DNA from: Zizania palustris
Taxonomy: Eukaryota; Streptophyta; Magnoliopsida; Poales; Poaceae
Direction: 5' to 3'
DNA length: 64,000 bases
NCBI GenBank assembly: GCA_019279435.1
Contig: JAAALK010001119.1
Location: 1 to 64,000 of the forward strand
The notes below the pieces were generated by a model. The model ran no database searches, was not told where the DNA came from, and worked only from the letters and a program-made list of their open reading frames with translations. The translations under genes were made by a program, and so were the position numbers. Each line of letters begins with the position of its first letter. Positions within the stretch are counted from its first letter, which is position 1. Positions 56,220 to 64,000 of this stretch are shown piece by piece.

Positions 56220-56510
56220 GTCACTTCGGACAACTTTCCGGACACTTTAGTGTCCCAAACGATTCGTCACTTTGGACTCTTTTCACAGATATTCAAAGCT
56301 TATTAGTTCAAACTCTGTTTTGTTTTGGCCTCCTTCGGCTCTTTTTGCGAATGCTATCAAACCGGTGGTTTGGAATTCGCAGTGGTCTCTTTGGACTCTT
56401 TTTACGGATGCTTTCAAGCCGGAGCTTGGAATCTGCATTATTTGGTCTCCTTCGACTCTTTTTATGGATGCTTTCAAGCCGGTAAAAAGAATCCATTTTT
56501 CAGTGACTTT
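56220..56510. repeat. tandem repeat of about 59/121 bp between antisense gene and integrase of F
   Basis: Four to five half-units with ctttttacggatgctttcaag or a close variant, each preceded by tttggactc or cttcggctc, near 56270, 56330, 56390 and 56450. The same half-unit makes up the 118-bp array of element E (39690-40350). Confidence 0.8.
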
Positions 56511-56703
56511 CCACCTTGTCGGAAGCTTCGAACCAGTGGTTCGAAGTCCGAAAAATTGGTTCAAATTAATGACACTTCCCTCCCAGCCAACTTCGTTCTT
56601 CCAGTGCATCCACTAGAAGTAGGAAGTGTTTGAGAGATAGGCATTATCTGAACCATGAGCTTTATTAATTCAGAAGGTGTTTACAAATGATTACAAGGAG
56701 ACC

Positions 56704-57774
56704 CTATGCGAAATATCGCTTTAAGTGATTCGCATGCCATGTATGCGTTAACTCTTCGCCTTCTAAATTAGCTAACTTAAAAGAACCAGGGCGTCCTGAA
56801 CGGAGAATTATGTATGGACCTACCCATTTATTCCCTAGTTTCCCTGGTGCTATAACGCTTCGCAAAACAAGATGACCCGACTTAAGTTCGTTAAGCTTGA
56901 CCTTCGGTTCAAACCAAGTCTTCGTCTGCTGATGATACTTTGATAAATTGGCGACAGCTCGAAGTCTTGTTTCTTCTGTTAAATCAAGTGAAGTTTGTCT
57001 TTCTGCTTCTATTTCCGGTTTGGTGCTGCGAAGGGATCCTCCTTTAAGCTCCGTTGGCGTCATTGCTTCGTATCCGAATAATAGTCTGAAAGGAGTGAAA
57101 CTCGTAGACCTTGTTTGAGTGGTCTAGTTGGACCATAGAATTTTCGGGAGCTCCTCGGTCCACAATCCTTTTGCCAATCCCACTATTCTTCGATTCAGCC
57201 CTGACAAGATATTACCATTGGCTCTTTCAACAGCTCTGTTAGACTAAGGATGTCGTACTGCAGCGAAGAATAATTGTATGCCGAGATCTTCCAAAAAAAT
57301 TTGTACATTATTCGAAGTGATATCTGTTAGGGGCTCTGCTTCGACCCACTTGGAAAAATACTCAATTGCTACCACTGCGAATTTTAAATTTCCTTTTGCT
57401 ACTGGGAAGGGGCCAATAAGGTTCATGCCCCATCTGGCCATGGGCCATACTGGGCAATGACTTGAAGTGTTATTGGCGGACGATGACTTCTTCCCATCCA
57501 TTGACAACCTTGGCAAGTGCGGAGGTCAATAAAGCCCCTGGCGAAGTGTTTTTCCTGCCAAAGCTTGAGGGGCCAGATGGCTACCGCAAAGTCCTTCATG
57601 AATTCCTCGAAGGATCTCTTGACCTTCGGCTTGAGATATACATCGGAGCAGAGGGGAACATACTCCAACCTTGTACAAAATACCATTGATTATATGATAA
57701 TTTCGAATTCTGAGCTTCAACCTCGAAAGTTGTGGCCCTTCAGGCAAATTTACATTTCCTTGCAATAATTCCAT
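56704..57774 (-). pseudogene. element F integrase, catalytic core damaged
   Basis: On the - strand: the linker and zinc region start at 57774 (GILYKVGVCSPLLRCISQ, HEGLCGSHLAPQAL), with a shift near 57525 before the RTCQGCQWM part. Core Asp in GMNLIGPFPV is changed (WGMDLIG in B and E, here Asn). After ITSNNVQIF the sequence jumps to LEDLGIQLFFAAVRHP; the block with the second catalytic Asp (DNGTQF in B and E) is missing. A TAG follows HP, then NRAVERAN. The C-terminal part (57063-56704) ends LKRYFA. Dead by loss of two catalytic residues. Confidence 0.85.
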
Positions 57775-59000
57775 AATTGAACTCCGCCAATCTGTACTTG
57801 GAATGCAAAGGCTTCTGCAGAAGGGATCTATGTTACCGAAGGTGCACTGAGCTCTTCGTAAAAAGCTTATTCTGGAATGTCCATAGCTCCGGCTGCGGCA
57901 TTCGCCAAGATATCAGCTTGCATATTTTTAGCTCTGGGTATACTTCAAATGGAAATCCCTTTAAATGCTGCTTCAATCTTACAGATCTCTTCCAAATATT
58001 TTGCAAGCTGTGGATGTCGAACTTGAAAACTCTTATCTACGTGCCCTGCTACAATTTGAGAATCTGTTTTAATAACAACTCTTGTAGCCCCCAAAGCACA
58101 TGCCTTTCGAAGTCCTAACAAAATTCCTTCATATTCCGCTGTATTATTGGTAGACTTAAAGTTGAGTCTTGCAGAGTACATTGCCTTTTGCCCTGAAGGC
58201 GAAATTATTACTACTGCTCCGACACCTGCTCCAGATGCTTGGAAAGCTCCATCAGAGTATATGGTCCTCCGGAAATGGGGAGGACTACTCTTTTTTCCCT
58301 CGATCCTGACCATCTTCCTGCTTCGGAGGTGGCATAATATTGACCACCGTCTTGCAGGGTCGAAGTTATCTATACGCGCCACAGCCTGGACAGGCTCCGG
58401 ACGCACCTCAGTCGGAACTCGGTCTGTAGTGCCTCGACCCAAAGTTCTTTCAAGGTACTCGCCTCTTAAAGCAAGTATAGATTTACACGCATCAGTTGCA
58501 TGACTTCGATTCTCACCATGAACACAGCAGAAGAAGGCTTGGGCTTTGCTGGCCGGCTTCCCTGGCGGCCCCCAGCCGCTGGTCTTGCTTCCTGAAGGTT
58601 GCGAAGTCCTAGGAGCAAATTTCTGCGGATGTGCAATGTTCAAGACTTCTGAACGAGGATGCTTTTGCCCCCAACGCCTGTCATGCTGAGCTTCGAAGCT
58701 AGGCCCCTGCGACGGTGTTGAAGTATTCACTTCCAGCTTGACTTTTTGCAGGATTGACGAAGTTGCAGCAGTTCTCCGAAGCCACCCTTCTTCTGACCAT
58801 GCATACTCTTTGGAATAAGACATCAACTGAGCGATAGAAGATATCTGCTTCCGGGGAAGTTTATCAAGGAGGCCCGTATGGGTAACTCCCTCTCGAGCTA
58901 CATCAACTACGGAGGATGTAGTTAACCCTCGAATTTGCGACTTCGTATGAGCAAAGCACTTGAAATACTGTCTTAAAGTCTCTCCGGGGAGCTGCTTCAC
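57775..59000 (-). pseudogene. element F gag C-terminal part fused to archaeal RNase H
   Basis: A 351-codon open frame (59000-57945). The gag part has [27 protein letters not shown]-type block (PRKQISSIAQLMSYSKEYA) and the Cys/His motif FFCCVHGENRSHATDACK. After a short shifted segment (about 58330-58265) it runs straight into the second RNase H: IYSDGAFQASGAGVGAVVII, NNTAEYEGILLGLRKACALG, IKTDSQIVAGHVDKSF. The protease, RT and first RNase H that lie between these parts in B and E are absent, a loss of about 2 kb. The join is in frame, so a fusion product could be translated. Confidence 0.85.
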
Positions 59001-59763
59001 CTAGAAAAGACTTCCTGTTGACATTGGGGGTACGAAGGTACCCTGAAAGTTGCTTATGAACTTCTTACTTAATTGTTCCCAGGTTCTGATTGACCCTGGC
59101 TTCAAGGACCAGAACCACCACAGTGCCACCCCTTCAAAAGCTAGAGGAAAGCATTTGGCCATGGTGTCTCGCACTCCTCCACTGGCCTCAATTGACAATG
59201 CATAAGAACGGGAGAACTCCCCAAGGTCTTCATCTCCAGAATATTTGCAGAGCTTCGAAGTTTTGAACTTAGTATCGAAGCGCACTTTCTGTAACTCAGG
59301 ATGCAGCGAAGATTCGGTGTCGAAGGAAGCGTTCTCCGGGGCTTCGGGATAAGGAAGTTCGTCGTCTTCGGGCACTTCGGGGATGACTGGGGTGGCCTGA
59401 GAACGAAGCCTATCTGCGACTTCTTGTTGCCACCTCGCTACTTCAGCTTGGAGACTGGCCATTTGAGCGGCCATATCGCCAATATCGTCTTCATCTCCTC
59501 CGGAAGGACCTTCCGGGTCTTGAGAACTGTACGCATCAGTTCGAAGTGGAACTTGAGGTGAAAGAGGAGCTCCGGTTGGCCGAAGTATGGATGGAGTTGG
59601 GGGAGGAACTCAGTATACTCGATGAAGGGGAATCCCTTTCAGAGTCTGAGGTGGAGGGAATGTCGAAGGTCCTCTAACCTCAACTGTGTTTGAAGATCTT
59701 GCTCCGGAGGTCCGATGGGACCTCCGGGTAGGGCTACCACCTAAACTCCGTTTGGGAGGCATG
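59001..59763 (-). pseudogene. element F gag N-terminal part
   Basis: Begins MPPKRSLGG at 59763 on the - strand. After a shift, 59474-59001 reads MAAQMASLQAEVARWQQEVA, SSLHPELQKVRFDTKFKTSK, YSGDEDLGEFSRSYALSIEA and WFWSLKPGSIRTWEQLSKKF. A TAG at 58999-59001 separates it from the following frame (SLF*VKQLPGE context), which continues in phase. Confidence 0.8.
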
Positions 59764-59804
59764 GTTTGAGAACTTGGTAGAGAACAAAGTTTTTTGGACT
59801 AAGC

Positions 59805-59822
59805 TCCCCACGGACGGCGCCA
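59805..59822 (-). other. element F primer-binding site
   Basis: On the - strand TGGCGCCGTCCGTGGGGA, identical to the site of gypsy B, two bases inside the LTR end. Confidence 0.8.
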
Positions 59823-59824
59823 AC

Positions 59825-60320
59825 TGTTGGCGTAAAAGATTATGCTAACAGGTTTCTATAGATTAGAAACTAACAAACGAAGTGTTTGTGAAGTAAATTA
59901 TTTCAAGCCTCCGAGTGGATAATAGCTCAATACAGTTCGAAGATGTGTATTGAATAACTCAGTCTTCGATCCTTTTTACAGGATGAAACAGGGGGTATTT
60001 ATAGGCCAAAATCTTAAGGAAAAGACCCTTTTACCCCTCTGTTACAACCGACATAGTGGAAACTATTCGGTACCTTTAATAGGGCTAAAACGGTAAAAGA
60101 CTAATCTAATGAGAAAGAAGATAAACCTTCCATCTTAGCTGGCAAGGAAGCTCTCTGAAGAGTCAATGTTCGAAGATAGACTCCGAACTAGAGTTCGCCT
60201 CTGTTCTTCGAACTTGATCCAGTATACTTCCGGAGTTAGATGCTGGAAACCTTTGATTAAATCACCTGCTTTTGTCTTGTTGCAGCAATGACCCTGAGGA
60301 TGAAGTATTTTCCCCCAACA
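59825..60320 (-). repeat. element F 5' LTR
   Basis: 496 bp on the - strand, TGTTGGGGGAAAATAC (60320) to CCAACA (59825), followed by the duplication gggcg. TATA-like tataaataccccc on the - strand at about 59994-60006. Confidence 0.93.
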
Positions 60321-60456
60321 GGGCGAATATCAGGAAAATCAGATCGTTTGACGTTGCTTGTGTTGACGTCTCTCTGCAGTAGAAATCACCACCGTTGGAA
60401 TAAAATCTGAAGGCTTCCATGGTTTTTTAGCGTTTTAGCATTGCTTAGTCACTGCA

Positions 60457-60813
60457 GTTTGTACATTAAAAATTTTTAGCGTTTTTATTTTGTACAGTTT
60501 TGATGCTAAATCTTAATTATAATTTTTATATTATAATAAATGTGAACATGTGAAAATAATTTTTAATATAAACAAACTGATATTATTTTTTAAATTAAGT
60601 GCATCTTCATTCTTAAAAAATCATCCAAAGTCCAAAAGAGTTCGATAAAGTTTAAGAATGAAGATGCACTTAATTTCAAAAAATAATATAAGTTTATTTA
60701 TATTAAAAATTATTTTCACAGGTTCATAGTTAATTATAATATAAAAACTATAGTTAAGATTTAGCATCAAATCAGTGCAAAATAAAAACGCTAAAATATT
60801 TCAATGTACAACC
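60457..60813. mobile_element. foldback MITE-like element
   Basis: About 357 bp made of two long inverted arms (roughly 60457-60620 and 60648-60813) around a short centre near 60635. Shared blocks: gtttgtacatt/aatgtacaacc at the ends, tagcgtttttattttg/caaaataaaaacgcta, gatgctaaatctta/taagatttagcatc, and aagtgcatcttcattctta/taagaatgaagatgcactt near the centre. Arms differ by small changes. No coding capacity. The target duplication is not obvious. Confidence 0.8.
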
Positions 60814-61289
60814 TACGCTATAATTTCAATAGACACATGGTTGATTAATAATATTTATGTGTCTATTGAAACTCTATTAAATACCATTAATTAATTAAAA
60901 ATAATATTATAAATGTGTACTTAAGAAATAGTTAAGAGATATTAAATGGTTAAAACTTGTTAGATTTTGGAGTGAGGTCTAGCCTCAACACTATCTAGTT
61001 TAAATGAACCAACACGTATAGAGATTAGAGATGTCTCTTATTTAATATTATGTGTAAGCGATAATAATATTTTCTATTAAGTGAATATAAATATATGATA
61101 AAATTTCATTAATCCACAAATGCATCAGACTCGTAGCAACACTCTAATATTATCATTACACCATAAAAAACTATTATTAAGAAGTTACATTGATATATAA
61201 TTGATGGTTGCAAAGCGCAGTTAGTACTTCTGCGAATGTTGCGTGGATATGATCCAAGTGATTGGTTATAGCATCCATGTGTTATTGTG
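60814..61289. other. AT-rich spacer with a small hairpin
   Basis: No gene. A 15-bp inverted repeat (tttcaatagacacat at 60824, atgtgtctattgaaa ending near 60871) could be another small MITE. The rest shows no recognised feature. Confidence 0.5.
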
Positions 61290-61427
61290 TCAATACTACA
61301 AAGCGACACTGTAGCGGCGAGCAAAAACGTACTGTAGTGGCGGGCAACCAGTCCACTACTGCTCTAACGCCACTGCTAACCCTAGTTAGCAGTAGCGGGC
61401 AGAGTGCCGGCCACTATTGTTCGCTGT

Positions 61428-61511
61428 AGCAGTGGCGGGCAGATGACGTCAGCGCGTCCGTCACTGTGTCAGCAGTGACGGACGCGCTGACGTCATCTGC
61501 TCGCCACTGCT
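61428..61511. repeat. 84-nt palindrome, 39-bp arms and 6-nt loop
   Basis: Left arm 61428-61466 and right arm 61473-61511 pair at 38 of 39 positions around the loop tgtcag. Arms contain agtggcgggcagatgacgtc and agcgcgtccgtcactg. Part of the CACTA subterminal region. Confidence 0.95.
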
Positions 61512-61833
61512 ATGGCTAACAACAGTGGCAGACAGAGGACGTCAGCATGCCCGCCACTACTATATTTTCCCCATTATATAGAATGTTATAAACCTTAATT
61601 AACACAGTCCCACAAGCAAAAACACAGAATATACAGTTTCACACAGCCATCCACATCCACAGTAGCAACGCAACCACATAAATTATCAGCTCCCACGACC
61701 ATCCACAACAGCAACACAACATCAACACAATAACAACCCATCTCATCAATTTACAAATTTACAAAGTTTACATGTCATCACACATCAAGTTTACAAAGTT
61801 TACATCTATCAAAACTTCAAAATTAACAATTGT
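61512..61833. other. CACTA 3' noncoding region
   Basis: No gene. AC-rich tracts with repeated catccac and cagcaacac words (61640-61740) and aagtttaca repeats (61755-61805). Such sequence commonly follows the last exon in grass CACTA elements. Confidence 0.5.
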
Positions 61834-62533
61834 TCACAATACATGCTCATTTTGTTTAATGTTTCTTCTCGGAAGGCCAACTCTTATCTTGCGTATCTTC
61901 CTTTTGGTTTTGAGCTTCAAATTCTTGGAAATTTGTTGTTCAAGCCTTTTAGGTCTTCCGTCCCAACGTCTTAGAGTTGGATGCTTGGCCACTTCACTCT
62001 CAGGATCGAAGAGTATTCCATGATCATGAATAATTTCATGCATCGTGAAGTGGCACATACTTGATATGATTCCATACATTTTTTGCATCAGAGAGTTGGC
62101 TCTTCCCGGCAACGGTTGATGGACCTGACATCTGCATACGTAACATATAAGTACATAAGTTGCAGGTTATATTAGATTAACACACAATAAATCAACTTAC
62201 TTCTTTAGTATCCTCACATACTGTCCGCGCATACTTTCCTAAGTCATTCCTCATGAAATTACAAGTGTAATACCCGCAATTCACCGAACCAGGAAGTTTT
62301 TTGTGACACTTCAAAATAGATAAAGTTAGAACGATATATAGTTTGGCTTTATTATTTGAATTAAGAAATTTCAAATATAATCTTACCGGATAGTTAGTTT
62401 TGATATGCATTTCTTTTGGCCTTTGTGGATCATGTGGGCCATGTAACTTTTCCACGTAATATTTATATGCACTCTGAAAAACATTTATTATATCTTGATA
62501 TTGTTTTTTGGGTTTGTCGAGAGAGTCGAGCAC
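61834..62533 (-). pseudogene. CACTA-borne Ulp1-like (C48) protease domain, C-terminal exons
   Basis: On the - strand, the exon 62535-62390 reads VWVLDSLDKPKKQYQDIINV (the catalytic His/Asp-region analogue, VLDSLD) and RAYKYYVEKL-type AYKYYVEKLHGPHD. An intron-like segment (gtaagatt donor near 62385) follows. The catalytic Cys block is readable at PGSVNCGYYTCNFMR (about 62290-62246). Another donor (GTAAGT near 62204) and an acceptor (tatgcag near 62133) lead to the last exon 62132-61834, with MCHFTMHEIIHDHGILFDPE after a one-base shift. These match SUMO-protease-like domains carried by plant CACTA and related elements. Role in transposition is unknown. Decayed by shifts. Confidence 0.65.
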
Positions 62534-62998
62534 CCAAACCCTAGAGTTCTTCGGGTATATCAGAAGTGCAATCCAATGATCACTATCGAAAGAAATAATA
62601 TGTGATTATGTTAGTTTCATAATCGATAAAATGTGATTAAGTGTATATAGTGGGTATACTTACTTAAAGTTATATGCCCCGCTTATCATTTCTCTGTCCC
62701 TTCATTGAAACATGCACAACGCTATATATAACGTGGCACAATTCCTTTTATTCTTCTTAAGTGCGTCTTGGTCTTTATTGAAAATCTTCCTTTGAAACTT
62801 TTTTTGGCACGTACTCCAGTACTTTGCATCGTTCTAGTTTCGTACTGGATTCCGTGTACTTTGACTTATTAATGATGGGTTCAAGTACCATATTTTTTAG
62901 AGTCATCAGAACATGAATTCAAACTGCATATGTTATGAAACACTAGTTAATATAAGACATGATTGATTTTTGCTTTGTATTGACAAATTAAAACTACT

Positions 62999-63662
62999 TA
63001 CAGGCAACAGAGTATCATGCTTGTGACGTCAGTTCTCTTCAAACAGAACATCCGATGGAAGTCGTTGAAAAATAGTACAAGATTAAACTCTGGCAGTTGA
63101 ATACTTCTTTTGGAACCTTCACTTCTATTTGCATAACTCCTAACGAAGACACTTCAAGATACCAGTCATGAAATGATTTCAACACCCAGTTCATACTCTT
63201 AAGTACTCGTTGGGGTAAGAATGGTTTACCTGGTTCGTACTCGATAAAATCATCATCTCCGTAGGTCCATTGATCCACAGAAAGTGAGCCATGTTTTTGT
63301 ACTGGAGCCTTTAAGTGAGCCTCTACGGGCATAGAACGTGTTTTCCCAACAATACTAAAGAATTTGAGCATTTCAGACTTTGGCTCATAACACTGCCCAA
63401 CTTGAACAATTGTCTTGTGGATTGTGGGCTTTGGGCGTGCCTCTTGATTCTCGGACTCGAGCTCGGCCGCTTGAACTGACTCTTTCAGTTAATCAGGCTC
63501 GTCCATTGGCTCTGTCACTTAAGGCTCGGTCATTGGAACTGACTCTTTGACTTGATTAGGCTCGACCGCTGGAACTAACTCTTCCACTTGATCAGGCTCG
63601 GCCACTTTAGGATCTGTCACTTCCTCTGGCACGTGTTGTTAAGCCATTTGTGGATCTGCCAC
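62999..63662 (-). pseudogene. CACTA accessory protein upstream exon with 12-residue repeats
   Basis: On the - strand 63371-63039 reads SMPVEAHLKAPVQKHGSLSV, FIEYEPGKPFLPQRVLKSMN and FHDWYLEVSSLGVMQIEVKV, a block I know from the region ahead of the Ulp1 domain in CACTA proteins. A donor GTAAGT lies near 63003. Upstream, 63463-63606 holds about four 36-bp repeats (ggctcg..c..ggaactgactcttt.cacttgatca) that encode a Glu/Pro/Val-rich repeat. One stop interrupts the repeat region. The gene continues beyond the right edge or is broken there. Confidence 0.55.
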
Positions 63663-64000
63663 TTTTTCGGGCACGTGTTCCTCGAGTTCTTGAGCCATTT
63701 GATGATCTGCCACTTTATCAGGCACTGGCTCCTTCTCTGCCTCTTCCTCCATCTCACGCTCAACAACAGGTGATAAAGATCCTATATTTTACATATCATG
63801 AGATGAAGGATATGTGGGGGATTGCGATGAGAAAATAGGCGATCTACTCTAAGAACTTGTCGGAGACTGCCTCTAGTGTAATTTGATATCTCGGCTGGCC
63901 CATAAGACAAAGTTATTCAGTGCATCTCCGATTGTCTCAATCCCCTCATCAGGCATTGGAAGATCCAAGGGGTCATTGATAAATCTATCATTGATGACCT

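Larger units (their letters stand above)
51350..60320 (-). mobile_element. Ty3/gypsy Tat element F, both LTRs present, internally deleted
   Basis: Element on the - strand with 5' LTR 60320-59825, primer site, gag, a deletion of protease-RT-RNase H, aRNH, a damaged integrase, a short repeat array, an antisense accessory gene (+ strand) and 3' LTR 51843-51350. Perfect target duplications gggcg flank it (51345-51349 and 60321-60325). The LTRs differ by roughly 3 percent by eye. A purine tract cgaggggctac (- strand, about 51844-51854) precedes the 3' LTR, as in B and D. It cannot move on its own, but the ends needed for mobilisation by a related helper are present. Confidence 0.92.
61290..64000 (-). 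mobile_element. CACTA (En/Spm) DNA transposon, partial, runs off the window
   Basis: The left end is a 250-bp subterminal region (about 61310-61560) packed with direct and inverted copies of agtggcggg and cagtagcggg motifs, the usual look of grass CACTA ends. A possible terminal motif tactacaaag at about 61293 would be a decayed CACTACAAG; this is weak. The - strand exons to the right match CACTA-borne Ulp1-type protease proteins. The transposase itself is not in view. Confidence 0.7.

Overview
This window is intergenic DNA from a plant, almost certainly a grass (Poaceae). It is filled by nested transposable elements and holds one intact host gene. The grass call rests on GC-rich Tat-type Ty3/gypsy elements that carry an antisense 'gypsy-type transposon' gene, a CRM-like chromovirus, Sirevirus-like Ty1/copia elements with 2-kb LTRs, a CACTA element with 'agtggcggg' subterminal repeats, and an intronless plant cyclophilin. 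I cannot name the species.

Layout, left to right. 1-16886: 3' half of a Ty1/copia element (copia A, + strand), whose 3' LTR (4179-5166 and 15758-16886) is split by a complete Tat-lineage gypsy element (gypsy B, 5167-15757). 16887-17570: old gypsy gag relic. 17571-18929: unassigned LTR/leader-like DNA. 18930-25953: second copy of the same copia family (copia C, - strand), truncated inside RT but with a complete 5' LTR. 25954-28925: 3' end of a second Tat element (gypsy D), carrying the antisense gene and the 3' LTR. 28926-30122: 2.4 copies of a ~497-bp AT-rich tandem repeat. 30123-30609: promoter-like fragment with telomere-like repeats. 30610-38345: young CRM-like chromovirus (gypsy G) with CGACT target duplications and near-identical LTRs. 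38351-39460: inverted-repeat unit carrying the 3' end of a quinone/alkenal oxidoreductase gene (Pack-MULE-like). 39675-48542: Tat element E (- strand), carrying a copia solo LTR (41734-43745, CTCTT duplications) and itself inserted in Tat element H (48543-49477). 49947-50492: intact cyclophilin gene (- strand). 51350-60320: Tat element F (- strand) with GGGCG duplications, internally deleted for PR-RT-RNase H. 60457-60813: foldback MITE-like element. 61290-64000: end of a CACTA element with Ulp1-like protease exons.

The most interesting theme is the accessory gene carried antisense to pol in the three Tat elements B, D and F. Each copy lies between pol and the 3' LTR, has a TATA-like box of its own near the 3' LTR, and encodes a conserved N-terminal domain of the putative gypsy-type transposon family (the family I know as Pfam PF04195). 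A basic NLS-like stretch follows, then (in B and F) a coiled coil. A small first intron sits at the same place in all three copies. Where the convergent ends of pol and this gene meet there is a tandem array in B, E and F, although the array in B is unrelated in sequence. All pol genes here are broken by stops, frameshifts or deletions. Only the cyclophilin looks like a functional cellular gene.
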